DNA of 64,000 bases from Acanthacorydalis orientalis (lineage: Eukaryota > Arthropoda > Insecta > Megaloptera > Corydalidae), in contig CM068315.1 of the NCBI GenBank assembly GCA_034766995.1, positions 7,871,796 through 7,935,795 of the forward strand. The letters run 5' to 3'. Positions 49,640 through 61,419 of this stretch are shown in pieces. Within the stretch, counting starts at the first letter, position 1. Every line of letters begins with the position of its first letter. The position numbers and the translations under genes are program-made. The notes beneath the pieces were generated by a model that was not told the origin of the DNA, did no database searches, and worked only from the letters and a program-made list of their open reading frames with translations.

Positions 49640-50000
49640 ACTATGGTAAACTGTGTACTTCGGTTCAGTCGCGTTCATAATTTCAAACTTTTACTATAAG
49701 TAAATCATAAGTGAATAATAAAACACGTAGCGATCGTATGCGACTGGAAGAAAAGAAAGAGAGAAAAAAATATATGAATTTGAACATGATATAATGTGAA
49801 CTCACATACGCGCGACTGTAAAAAAAATTGCCTGAACGATTTTGAAGGTTCATTTCTCATAAATTTCAGTTGAGGGGATCACGTAGATGCGTTTATAAAA
49901 TGGTGAGATGTTACGTGTGTGACAGAAACGCATTTATAACACGCTCGACGCCTCGAAGAAAATTCATACATATACATTCACACACGCGCACATATATGAC
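49640..50000. other. GC-richer unique island
   Basis: Several CpG clusters (GTAGCGATCGTATGCGAC near 49728, ACACGCTCGACGCCTCG near 49939). A 33-nt segment 49870-49902 is framed by TTTCAG and GTGAG and open in one frame (LRGSRRCVYKM). The pyrimidine tract is weak, so I do not call an exon. Confidence 0.35.
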
Positions 50001-51052
50001 TGAGCGACAATACATATTTACATATATGTGTTTATATATATATGTATATATATATATATATATAAACTCAAAAAATATTTTATACTTTTAATATAACTTA
50101 ATAAAAAGAACATATATTTTAAGAATGTCTTTAAGAATAAATCATTCTTTTGAGTATTGTATTAATAGCTGTGCAATAATTGAAAATCTAAAATGTTAAT
50201 ATTAAAAATTTTGTTATATAAAATTTTATCAAAAACTACAAATTAGAAAAAAACTTTAATACAAGACAATTGTTCTTTGGTATTCAATTTTTTCTCTTAA
50301 TAAGATTCATTTAAAAAACTGAAGTTAATTAGAAAAAAACCCGGCAATATGAACTTTTTTTTCTTAGGAAATTGTTTAATTATATAATTGAATTGTTCAT
50401 TTTTGTAAATATTACAAAAAATATCCGAAATGTTTCATTCACAGATGAAAGTTCAATAAAATTCCTTAAATTTTTACAATTATAAATTGATTTTATTAAT
50501 TGTGTTCTTCTGTGTCTTCAAATATCCTAAGTTTTTGCATTTATATCTAATAAAGTTCGATATTTTCTATCTATCTAACAATATACAATTGTTTAAATTA
50601 ATATCAATATTCGTGGATATGTTACATTTATATTTTTGAAAAAAGCTTCTTTTAAAAGTTTCATATATTATTAAATTTATTTTATAATCCATAATTAAAA
50701 AAGAAAACGGTAGTACGAACTAACTAATTAATGAATGAATATTTAATAGAAAACATGAAAAAAAATTTCTCATATTGATTGATAAAAAACATATACAAGT
50801 TCAGCTTTAAATACATTTGAAACAAATAATTAATTTCGGTTCCTCCCAATTTAGTTTCGGTTAACTCCCAATTTAATGCCCGTATTTAATCCTACCATAA
50901 TTTTTAAACAAAATGTAATGAATCCTGTTAAATCCTTTACGAGTACAAAACACTACATAGAGTATTAAAACTATTTTCATATAGTACAGAGATAGATTTC
51001 GTTTTCATTGTTAACTTTTGTGGATTTAATTGGATTGAATCTGTGCGGTTCG

Positions 51053-51092
<40 letters not shown>

Positions 51093-51530
51093 CATATTTT
51101 TCATAATTTTTTAAAAATATTATTTTTTTTTAGAAATCTATATATTTTATATTTAAATAGATGCAAAGATATCCAAGATCATGCAATTATTAATAGTAAT
51201 CTAATTTCAACCTATTAACATTTAAATAAAAATATAATAAATGATTTATTTGAAAGCATATAGTAGATATTTTCTTAAAAAAAATAATAAATATATATAA
51301 ATAATAGTTTGTTTAAATATCTGAAAATCTATTCTTGGCAGTTGTTAGTATGTTAATTAATTTAATAAATAGTAATAAATTCACAAAAAGTTATATTGAT
51401 TTTTATAATTTTTGTAAATAAATAATTTAATTGAAACATGTTTTTTATAAACGTTATTTTTTAAAAATATTTCGTTTGAAAATTATTAAATATCAAGTTA
51501 TAAAGATTAGTTTTAAACCATTAGTATTTT
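50001..51530. other. AT-rich gene-free stretch
   Basis: No gene. A (TA)n tract is at 51057-51088. Confidence 0.6.
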
Positions 51531-51576
51531 TGTCTATAAGAAAACGAAAATATTTATGAACCTTTGAATTTGTACT

Positions 51577-51631
<55 letters not shown>

Positions 51632-51890
51632 ATATACTGATTTACATATTAAATTTTGATAAAATATACATTAATAATTAATTTTATTTTAAGAAGAAAA
51701 TAATTTAAGTAAAAAAATATTAATATAATTTTTTCAAGTATAAAATAGTTTAAAATATTATAAGTAATGTATTAAATGTTATATATTAATATTCATAAAA
51801 ATTTTATGTTATTTTATATATATATATATATAGACATAAATAAAGGTATAAATTCAAAGGTTCATAAATACTTTTGTTTTCTTGTAGACA
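51531..51890. mobile_element. Long foldback element (360 bp)
   Basis: The left arm 51531-51590 (TGTCTATAAGAAAACGAAAA, TATTTATGAACCTTTGAATT) is the near-perfect complement of the right arm at about 51832-51890 (AATTCAAAGGTTCATAAATA, CTTTTGTTTTCTTGTAGACA). Arms of about 58 bp enclose an AT-rich core with a (TA)n tract at 51586-51628. A hairpin MITE of unassigned superfamily. Confidence 0.85.
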
Positions 51891-52340
51891 GCATCGAGGG
51901 GTGCAGTCAATAAGATAAAAGCTGCAATTTATATCCCGAAGAGGAAAAACTTTCAAACAAAACAAAAACAAAACAATAAAACAGAGTTATTTTCAAATGC
52001 TACTGGATTCGAGAAATGTGATAGACAGATGAAAACACATCTAAAATGAATCGCGGTGGGGGACGGAAAGTTGGGAAACGAATGAGGATGAGAGGTGGTA
52101 AAGGGATCGAAAAAATGTTTTCTTTAAATTGAAATCGCGATGATTTGTGTTTCCACTACATGTATATATATATGTATATAAATTCTATTTGAACTGTCAG
52201 TCAATAAATGTTAATGAACATTAGTTCGAGAAATGTATATTGAGTTTTCGGGTGGTTAACGTGGAACAAGATGTTAACGGTACAATTAAACAGTATGTGT
52301 ATTAACCTCAAATGGGTAATTAATATATATGAGATCATAT
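51891..52340. other. GC-richer unique island
   Basis: Unique sequence starting right at the foldback element's right end (GCATCGAGGGGTGCAG), with GC-rich words such as AATCGCGGTGGGGGACGG near 52049. Candidate conserved noncoding element. Confidence 0.3.
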
Positions 52341-52745
52341 ATTGCAAATGGTATAGGAAGTACTAATGAAAACAATTGTAATACAATAGAGTACATAACC
52401 TAAATATATTAATTACTCTTATGAATCGAACAGTAGAAAGCTAATTTAATTTTTCACTATAAATAGTTCTGTAATAAAATATAATGTTATGTTGTTAAGG
52501 ATCTATTTTAATTTATAAAACTAATTGTTAATAAAATAATAACAAATTACTTAGGAAGAATGTATATAATATATAAAAACTACAATTTAATTTAAAAAAA
52601 TATATAAAATATAATAAATAAAATGTGTAAAGATATACATTTTATGTGTATGAGAAAAATTAAAAAATTAAGAAGCATATAAGACATAATCTGTTATTCC
52701 ACATACAGAATACATAATTCCCACCTAATTTCTATGCATTTAGAT
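52341..52745. other. AT-rich spacer
   Basis: No feature recognised. Confidence 0.6.
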
Positions 52746-52860
52746 CAGTGTTCTTAAAATTATGTTCCGCGGAACAATGGAGTTCTGCGAGTCAAAGAAA
52801 AAATCGAAAGAATTTTCGAAGAAAAAACCCGAAAAGCTAAAAATTCTTAATAGTTAGTTT
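52746..52860 (+). mobile_element. hAT-type element terminus
   Basis: CAGTGTTCTTAAAATTATG is followed by the perfect 12-bp palindrome GTTCCGCGGAAC (52764-52775) and TGGAGTTCTGCGAG. A CAGTG(G)TTCT start plus a subterminal GGTTCCGCGGAACC / GTTCCGCGAG pair is the usual layout of hAT ends in animals. I found no matching right end, so this is a partial or decayed copy. Confidence 0.5.
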
Positions 52861-53089
52861 ATAATAATTTCTTTTATTTCTACAAGTACCCACTATTATG
52901 CAGTAAAACTATATTTGTACCTATTATGTAGTAAAACTATATTTATGAGGACAAATTATAATTCCCGCTCAATCAGATGCAAATAATAAAATTTGGTCTT
53001 GTAAAATGGATAATTTTCAAAACTTGTGAATTACGCATTTTGATTTTTCTGGAAATGATAAGGGTTTTGCATACAAAAATTATAATTTT
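52861..53089. other. AT-rich spacer
   Basis: Possibly the interior of the hAT-type relic. Nothing recognisable except a direct repeat of ATTATGTAGTAAAACTAT / ATTATGCAGTAAAACTAT near 52893 and 52922. Confidence 0.5.
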
Positions 53090-53488
53090 AAAGGTTTAAT
53101 GAGTCGACAAACTTTGAAGACAACCAGGAGAAATTTTTTGCTCTCTTTCGTACCAACTCTTGCACTGTATTCCGCACACAGCAAATAAAACAAATCAATG
53201 TATTTATGGTCTAGGTTCTCAGATCCTGAACCACCCTCATAGTCTCGTTATAGCACTCACATGTTTCTAACTTTTTGAGTCATTAAAATAAGAGTTTGAA
53301 GACAAAAGATTTTTTTGATGAACAGCAGTAATACGGTGTAAAAGTGACTGTGCAATAGTCCAAAAAGTTTATTCTAAAATGGAATTCAGAAGATTATTTA
53401 ACGTCGGACTAAGTGTAAAAAGATGAAGGGGATGATGTAAAAAAGTCCTATATCTGTAATAATCGTTTTTTACTTCTTAAATTTCCCT
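53090..53488 (+). mobile_element. Third-lineage mariner 3' relic
   Basis: Aligns with 39880-40305: CTTGCACTGTATTCCGCACA, a segment translating as QILNHPHSLVIALT (family EVLNHPPYSPDLAPSD block), then with frameshifts TVQxSKKF and NGIQKII near the C-terminus. It ends with the right TIR TTTTTTACTTCTTAAATTTC/CCT. The left TIR is not recognised. Confidence 0.65.
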
Positions 53489-54050
53489 TTATTTTTTTCG
53501 TCTTGCTTTCGTAAATAATTAAATCACAAAATATAATTTATTTAATTAAATATACCATTTACTTATAGAACTTCTTAAAAACTCAAATGATTTTTTCACT
53601 CACTTCACAAATCATAAAAAATTCCAATCAAAATTGTTTAATAATTGATGATGGCTTCTTTTTAATTCTGGTTTATAAACTTATTGAAAACCTTAAGGTA
53701 TGGAAACATTTTACAAAAAGGAAAATTCTTCTGTAACTTAATACTCGGGATGATTGAATTAACATCTAAATGTGCTTAAGCACCAATAAAAATGTCTAAT
53801 AATTAATTATTATACTTTTATGGGTACAAATTAATCGATTAGTGAAAAAATTATTTGAAAATGTGAATTTAGTTGCAGTGTTATGTGAAACTATTTTATG
53901 TTAAAATCTCGAATTTTTATTTTTTTATTAAAAATTAATTGCAAGTATATCACTTTTTGATATTCAGGTTATAAAGTATCATAAATTTTAGATAATTAAA
54001 ATTGAAGTGTTTAATCTCTTTCTTATTTACTATAATTCATTCTCTCTCTT

Positions 54051-54139
<89 letters not shown>

Positions 54140-55378
54140 TAGTTCTAATTTTGTATATAAAATAATATTCACAAGTACAGTAAATTATTGGAAAATAGAA
54201 ACGATTCCAAATCTGTCTTAGTTTTTTTTTTAAAAATAGTTTAATTCTCTACAAGATAAATTTGAAATATATTTAAAATATAAAAAGGCAACTTAACCAG
54301 AAAAAATTAAAGAATGTATTCATTATTGAAAACTTTGACATCTGATTTTCTACCTTCAGTAGATCTATTTGTAATAAAATTATTATAGAGTGAATAGTAT
54401 ATTTTTATGCCTTTAATACTGTATGCATGTATGTAGAGAAAGAGGACAGAGAAGTAGTATTGACAGCATAATATATTATACAAAAAATGTGAGAAAAAAA
54501 AACAATATTTTGTTATCATTTTGTACGTTTCATAACAAAAATTGAGAATATATTATTTAACATGTCTTCAGGTTGCCACGATTATTTATTTTTTTGCAAA
54601 CAAAATTAATAAAAATATATTCTATAAAAAAAATACAACAATACATTTCGATTTGACGAGCTACATATAAGAAATATGATCGTATTGAAACACAAACAAC
54701 TCTATATTTTATGGCATTGAATATAAATCACTTCTATGCATAAATGATCATATATCGTCTAGTCACAGTGCATAAAAGTTTGGATGTTTTTTTTTTTAAT
54801 ATTTATTTAAATAATCAAACATTGAATAGTGTACTATTTCTATATTTCACATGAAATGAAAGACATCAAACTATAACAAATGACGAAATATATTTATTGC
54901 AATAGATTGCTTTATTTAGTTTAACCTTTTAGTTTCAATTTTTCTCTCGAAATTAACAAATCTGCATTCGAAAATTAATAAAGTTGCAAAAAATTTACTT
55001 TAACATGATTTGTGCTAGTGAAAATCATATGAGTTAATTATTGAACAGTGTATTCGAATTCTTTATTATAATAGTTATTTGAGTCTAAATATAAAAAATT
55101 AAAGATTTTTTTATTTTTTTAACAAATACTTTTCTTAATTCAGTACAAGTATGCAAAATTTTTGTTATAAAACTGGTGTATGCATTTTTATTTTCATTTT
55201 TTTTTAGATATATTAGTTAGTTTCCTATCACCTGTTTAATTTTCAAATAAATCAAAATATAGCATATTATTAGTCTTCGAATATATTGATACAATATAGT
55301 CATCCAAAACATAAAGATAATTCAATATGAGATATCTCTTAATAAGATATTCTCTATCTCTCACACACACATACCTAC

Positions 55379-55428
<50 letters not shown>

Positions 55429-55849
55429 AGAACAAACCATTTTTAAATGAATTACTTATATTGAAAAAAAATTATAAGCTTGAATTTATTCTAAAGACGA
55501 GTACTAGAAATCATTAATAACTTTTTTATCAAAATCTGGCTAGTTTATACTCTAGTATGATAATGGAAGCACTTTCGTTTAGTCAAATAATGTCTTTTTT
55601 TTGTTACTTTTGAATTTAATAGATTTTTGTAATATTTGATTTAGTATTTTAAAAAATGTGCATAATTTTTCTATTCAATGTATTTATTTTACTCGTTTGG
55701 AAAACTATATTATTTCTATTTTTTTATGCATATTACATGTCATTTTTTCTTATTGAATCAGACAAATAAAGTTAAAAATCTAATAATATTTAACATTTGG
55801 GATAGAATTTTATATCAAAACACAATTCTACATAAAATATAGGATTATA
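53489..55849. other. AT-rich gene-free stretch
   Basis: About 2.4 kb with no gene. It holds a fragment of the 30486 repeat family at about 53590-53640, a (CT)n-(TA)n array at 54043-54133 and an (AC)n-(ACAT)n-(TA)n array at 55363-55421. Confidence 0.6.
54058..54133. repeat. (TA)n microsatellite
   Basis: A 76-bp perfect TA array preceded by a CTCTCTTTCTCTCTC tract. Confidence 0.95.
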
Positions 55850-56095
55850 TCATTCACAAATTTATTATTTTCTTACCCTACAAACCACAAACATTTTTGG
55901 TCAAAATGTTAAATAAATTATTATTGTTGATTGTTGTTTATGTGCATTTTGATAGCCATGCTATTATCTCTTCAGTGCGTCAATGTATACAAAAATCTGA
56001 GACAAAGTATTTGTAGCTTGTAAGGTGGGAAAAAAATCATTTGTGAAAGGAAATTTGGCCACAATTTCAGAACTGTAATGTGATTTTATATCCTT
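55850..56095 (-). repeat. Dispersed repeat family, copy 2
   Basis: The reverse complement matches 30486-30860: CATTTGTGAAAGGAAATTTG corresponds to CATTTGTGAAAGACAATTTA, CAGAACTGTAATG to CAGAACTGTATTG, and CAAACCACAAACATTTTTGG to AAACCACAAAGAATTTTTC. It lies about 100 bp upstream of the candidate micro-exon. Confidence 0.55.
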
Positions 56096-56192
56096 TTTGA
56101 CTGATTTTTTCCACTATTGTCATTTTAATTTTAAATATCTTTTTATATAAAAAAAATGAAAAATTGTCATTTATATCAATATTTTTTTCCAG

Positions 56193-56240
56193 TGAAGAAG
56201 AAGCTTCTACAAGTGAAGAATCGAAAGTGTCTTCAAAGCA
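56193..56240 (+). CDS. Candidate 48-nt coding micro-exon (partial gene)
   Basis: A pyrimidine tract and AG (ATATTTTTTTCCAG, ending 56192) and a perfect donor GTAAGTTTTT (56241) bracket 48 nt, a multiple of three. Entered with one base completing a codon, it reads EEEASTSEESKVSSK and leaves two bases (CA), so including or skipping it keeps the frame. A second frame is also open (KKKLLQVKNRKCLQS), and the third starts with a stop. The acidic, Ser/Thr-rich first reading is what surface-loop micro-exons often encode, and its base composition stands out from the A/T flanks. I cannot identify the gene, and no flanking exon is visible, so the surrounding kilobases would be introns. Chance co-occurrence of splice motifs remains possible. 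Confidence 0.45.
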
Positions 56241-56686
56241 GTAAGTTTTTATATTTATTAAATTTTATTATATTTTAATTTTTTATAGAATATATATATA
56301 TATATATATATATACAGTATTGTATAAATATTTTTTATTTAATTTTTGATTGGCCTGGTGTTTTTTTGAATACTCAGTGATTTATTTATATCTTTATTCA
56401 TCGAATTATACTCGTTTTTGGATTTATATATGTTATATTCCTGTATGATATTTTTATTTCTTAAAACGTAGACAATTATTTTTCTATTCATTTTCTATTT
56501 TATTTTTATAATTATGTCTATTATTATTTCCATTTTATTCTTTTTCCCTTTTTTTCTATTATTTCTAAGAAACATCTTTCCAAGCATCTATGTGTTGGTT
56601 GGGTGGTTATTGAGGTTTTCAGGCACTTTGACAGCTTAGGTCATTAGCGCCCGAACATCAATGTTTCATTATAAAGTTAGTAATTT

Positions 56687-56707
56687 GTATATATATATGT
56701 ATATATG

Positions 56708-56769
<62 letters not shown>
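56687..56769. repeat. Interrupted (TA)n/(TATG)n array
   Basis: TA runs interrupted by GTATGTATG segments. Confidence 0.93.
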
Positions 56770-56770
<1 letters not shown>

Positions 56771-58267
56771 AAATAAAAAGTCAGGATACGTTTATTTTAG
56801 AAATATATATAATTGAGTAAAAAATAAATATGAATGAGTTTTTAAAAAAAGTATATTTGTGTTAAACATAATAAATAATAAAATAGTATTTTATTTTTCT
56901 GTTTTAACTATTTTGTTATGAAGTCTTTGATGGTAATCACACTGAATTTATTTTATGGATGATTTCTCTTCATGAGTAATGGTAAGACTCACTGATTAGC
57001 TCTCTTGTTCCCATACAGATATTTTAGGCTACTGAATTTTCTAAAAAATTATGAAAATATATATAAAATTTCTTTTGTATTTAAAATAGTTAGTAATCAA
57101 TCATTAAACATTTTGTGAAAGTGAAAATTTCAGATTTTATTTTGTTATAAGTTAATTTTATGTAGAGGGGGGGGTGTTTTTGAATATCCAGACTAGAAAA
57201 TATTTGTTATGTAATTTAGGTAATCAAATTGAAAGAACAATTAAGTATTTTCTTTACTATGATATCCTTTATATAGATGCATGCAGTATTTGTAGATTAA
57301 ATTTCATACAAAAAATTTATTGTTATACGACTTTATACGAGTCAGTAGTAGTCTCGTAGTTCAATATAAAAAATTAAAATAAATATTAGCAAATAATTAA
57401 AGTCAAATAATTATTAGTAATCATGCCATCAGATTGTCTTCATTATTAAATATTTTCATGAAAAGAATTACAGTAACAGAAAATATACTATTTTTTTTTA
57501 TTAAAATTCGTAGATTGTTTGATTTGAGGCTGATGAGGAAATGGGTATTGTATGTAGCTTTTCAGACTTGCTTGTGTATAAGTATAATTAATTTAGTTCG
57601 CTTGAATTATGATTTTAATTTTGAAGTTTTAATTATAATTTAAGTCCAATTTACAATTTTAAAAGTAATAGAAATTACTTTTAGTAGTAAAATGAATATA
57701 ATTGGTACAATATATAAGCATCTCTATTTTAAACTATTGTAATATATAATACCTTTTCTACTCTATAGTATTAGAAACCATCTCTATTTACTTTTGTCTT
57801 ATGGATTTAAAAATGAATATGTTTAAATACTAATAATTTTGATTAAACCATAAATATATAAAAAAGTTATATTCAAATAATGTTAAGGAATTTTCTTTGT
57901 ATTATTTTTATTTTGACAACGAATATTTAACTGAAACGATCTTAAAATCAAAATGTCAATTGAACAATTTAAATATGTATATATATATATATATATATAT
58001 AAACACAGATACACAAATAAAAAAATCGTTGTGTATGAATGTGTATTTATACGTCGTTTCAGGAAAATCGTCGACACGTGCTTGTCTGGTAAAAAATCAG
58101 CATGTAATCAAATTTGATTCAATTTAATGTTTTTCTTAGAAAATGTAATACCAGTTCCGAATGTATATATCAAAAAAGAATCGCTAATAAAAAATAATAT
58201 GTCTCTCTCATTTCAATTAAATCGTTGCAGTACCTTTCTGTCGTTACACACATACACACACCCACAC

Positions 58268-58292
58268 ATACATATATATATATATATATATG

Positions 58293-58341
<49 letters not shown>
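58268..58341. repeat. (AC)n-(TA)n microsatellite
   Basis: Preceded by CACACATACACACACCC, then two long TA runs separated by TGTATTTA. Confidence 0.93.
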
Positions 58342-58343
<2 letters not shown>

Positions 58344-59881
58344 TATTTGCATACTTTCAAGCCATGGATGATATAGCTGAGAAGTTTAATATAAAGCAAA
58401 TGTATCATACATTTGCGATAGGAAAGCAAATGGAAAATGTATATTACATATTGCAACATGAGAATTTGTCTTTACAGTAGTAGCACGTAGGCTGCTATGA
58501 CAACCGAGACAAATGAATAGCAAACGTTTTGTTTTTCTCTTTTGTTTTGTTTTTATTTTATATATGTGTATGTACTTTTTGTCTTATTTAGCTGTTTTCA
58601 TTTTTATCGCTGTTTTATAGTGTCGTTCATTTGTTTTATAGTCTATTTTATATGATTTTAGTTTTATGATAGTTCCTTTTTTGATATTTGATAGATAGAT
58701 TCCTTTACAAAGTTCAAATTTTACTGAAGATTAATGAAATCAAATGTTTGAGAAGGATTAATTGGACAATACTTAAATTGAAGTATATGTAAAATGATTC
58801 CATTCTTAAATACTGAGAACGTTCATAAAAATGAATGTTTTTGTGTTAATTTTTATTTTAAAATGTGTAAGCGTTTATATATATTCAACTTATTAAAGTT
58901 ATTAATTGTTAACGATTCATTTTTTAGTTCCAGTTTATACAATTTACAAAAATACCAATATTTATTAATTTTAATTTTTACATAATAGATTTTAATTGTT
59001 TAATTTCATTTTAATTAATACAGGGCACAAATAACAACAAAGGTAATCATAATCAAATGATTCACAGGAGAAATCATTGACTGATTTGATTAAAACTTGG
59101 TCCAAATTTCTAACATACATCTCAATACAATTTTAATACAATATCAATTATTTAGAACATTCAACATATTTAGAATACTTCCATTATTATTATTATTTAA
59201 ATTAATTTGAATAATAAAATAATTTTCTATTGCTTTAATAATTAATGTTTTAATAATTTAATTAAAAATTTAGAAATATAATTGATATAAAACACTTCTT
59301 TATAAATAATAGAAAACACTCAGTATAAAAAGTAGTAAATTTCACTCAAATAAAAAAATTAAACATAAACATAAAAAAGGTTCCACCTAATTTTATTATC
59401 CATTTTTTTTTATTTTATATGTTAATAATGTATGAAATTACAAGTCATAAAGTTCTTGGTCTTATCCTCATTAATTTTGTTTTGTAAATTTTTTTTATCA
59501 TTTATTAATTAACTCTTTATAAATCAAGAAATATTTGAATTTTTAATGGATAAATAATTAAATTTAATCAATTAGTCTCTAGACCTACCCAAAATTTTTA
59601 AAAAATGAGAATACTTGTCTAATTTGGGTGAAGACTAGAAGTCAAGTTTAATTTCATTTAATATATAGAAAAATAATTGCATGTGTGCATATACAGGGAT
59701 GGATATAAATGTACATTTGGAAGAAATGTTTGCTACGAACCTATAAAAATTTAAATTTAAAATTTTTATTATTTTTTTATCAATTAAAAAATGCTTACTT
59801 ATTTAATATAAAAACAGATGTAACCTGTTATCAGTGGCACCCTATTTTAAAAGTACACCTATATTGAGTCGAAAAAATTAA

Positions 59882-60037
59882 GAGATGACGAGTGTACTCC
59901 TTGAATACAGAGTATATGTAGCTGCTGTAAAATTGAATTAAATTGTAACGAAATGGCATTTAATTTTTTTTAAAAATCGATAATTTTATTGCTCAAATTC
60001 ATCATGACGAGTACACTCGTCATACACAGATAAAAGG
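59882..60037. mobile_element. Short TTAA-flanked MITE (piggyBac-type)
   Basis: TTAA at 59878-59881 and 60038-60041. The ends are inverted: GAGATGACGAGTGTACTCC at the left, and complement CCTTTTATCTGTGTATGACG, then AGTGTACTCGTCATGATG, at the right. The near-perfect subterminal palindrome TGACGAGTACACTCGTCA (60005-60022) resembles the dyads seen just inside other piggyBac-like ends here. Confidence 0.6.
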
Positions 60038-60786
60038 TTAATTCTTTAAATAGTTTTAAGAATATTTTTTGTTTTTTTTTATGCTTTTCTTTATAACGAT
60101 TTATCACTTCGATTTAATTTACAATTTCATTATGATTTAACGTTGTAAATAAATAACAGAGAGTTAAATAATACATCTCTAATATTGAATACTTATCGGG
60201 GTAGTTTTTTAGATACTGAAAGCTGTACTTAATTTTCTGTCTCATAAAAAAATTTAGTATCAATTTTAAAATATATTTTCTATCTTTAAAAAAAACAATA
60301 TAATTACTATATAAATATTCATGTATTCTTTTCATATTTTAAATATTATTTTAGTCATTTTAAAATTCGTCTTGGGAGTAAATTTGAAAACCAAATATAC
60401 TTCTTCAATTTTTAGATGATAGATGTATGGGAATTAGTGTCGCGCCGACAACTCATCAATTTTTATAAAAGTTGCACTCGGTAGATTTTTCAAATACCAA
60501 AATGGCATACATTTCTTTTTACTATTTATTTCAAAAGTGGTTCAATTAAAAATATTCGAAATTAAATTAATTATATATATATATGTGAGTGTATGTGTAT
60601 TTGTCTGTGTGTGTGTGTGTAAAAATTAATTCTGTACCTTTAAATTGAATAACTCTGTTTTAAATTAAAATATTTTTTCGTGGCCTTAAGATTTTGAAAT
60701 TCCAACCTTAACATTTAATAATACTATATACTGGCCAAGTAATTTACATAACCTCATAAATCAGTAGCGACGTAATAGTGAACACA
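60038..60786. other. AT-rich stretch
   Basis: No gene. A small GC-richer patch, TTAGTGTCGCGCCGACAAC, at about 60435. A (TG)n tract near 60603-60620. Confidence 0.55.
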
Positions 60787-61030
60787 ATGGCGTCCAAAAA
60801 TCAGCATATTAGGTATTGCATTCTTTTTGCAATCCAGATAAAAAAAATATTGCTGAACCCGCAGGAATGATTTGTTCAGCTTCAAGGGAAGTTGTTATGA
60901 CTCATAAATTATGCTAAAACAATGGAAGAGGTTCGAAAATGCATTACGATTTCACTGAATCAAAGCCTCCATATTTTTTTCAACAAGAGATTTGTCAGTT
61001 ACCTTACAGATAGAGCAAAGTTATATAAAA
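60787..61030 (+). pseudogene. Mariner-like transposase N-terminal relic
   Basis: ATG at 60787 opens MASKNQHIRYCILFA. With small frameshifts this continues as DKKNIAEPAGMICSASREVV, then QWKRFENA, matching the layout of a mariner N-terminal helix-turn-helix (xxHIRYxxLFxFQxGKNAxEAAxxIC ... CxxWFxRFxNG). The following PRSGRP-type block is unreadable, and no TIRs were recognised. It seems a fourth mariner lineage distinct from the others in the window. Confidence 0.5.
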
Positions 61031-61419
61031 TAATGAGAGATATTTTGGAGATTGAAATGTATTCAATGTTTTTCGTTAACATTAATTCTCAATAAAAAGG
61101 CATATCATTAATTTATATCCCTAATATATTTAATATGTGATAAAGTAATTTAAATTTGTTCAATTTTTACATTCTACATCTCTACTTAAAATCTAATTTA
61201 GCACATTCATCAAATACTGAAAATATTATGAATTTATGCATTGATGTAGATTTGTCTTTGATTTTTTTATACTTGATAGTCGAATCTTTTTCAGTATTTC
61301 ATATGTATTCATGTACGTGTGTATATATATATATATATATATACACTCTTGTAAATATTTATTTCGAATATGTGTATACATGTATGTGTACGTATGTATA
61401 TATTTACATGTGTGTGTGT
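61031..61419. other. AT-rich spacer
   Basis: A short TA/TG microsatellite at 61323-61344 and GTATGT repeats to 61410. No gene. Confidence 0.55.

Larger units (their letters stand above)
56241..59881. other. AT-rich stretch without recognised genes
   Basis: (TA)n tracts at 56287-56317, 56687-56769 and 57977-58002, and an interrupted array at 58268-58341. A 40-codon segment at 58364-58480 (MDDIAEKFNIKQMYHTFAIG...) has balanced codon content but no recognised homology. A short inverted pair, AATCAAATGATT ... AATCATT-N6-ATTTGATT, lies at 59051-59092. Confidence 0.5.

Noticed and set aside
49870..49902. 33-nt segment framed by TTTCAG and GTGAG
   Set aside because: Weak pyrimidine tract and short length; left as a remark in the island entry.
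57434..57643. Hydrophobic 69-codon frame that might suggest a chemoreceptor fragment
   Set aside because: No receptor motif and composition explained by A/T bias.
59661..59682. TAGAAAAATAATTGC resembling inner mariner TIR sequence
   Set aside because: Match is short and lacks the TTAGGTTGG part; no adjacent element sequence.
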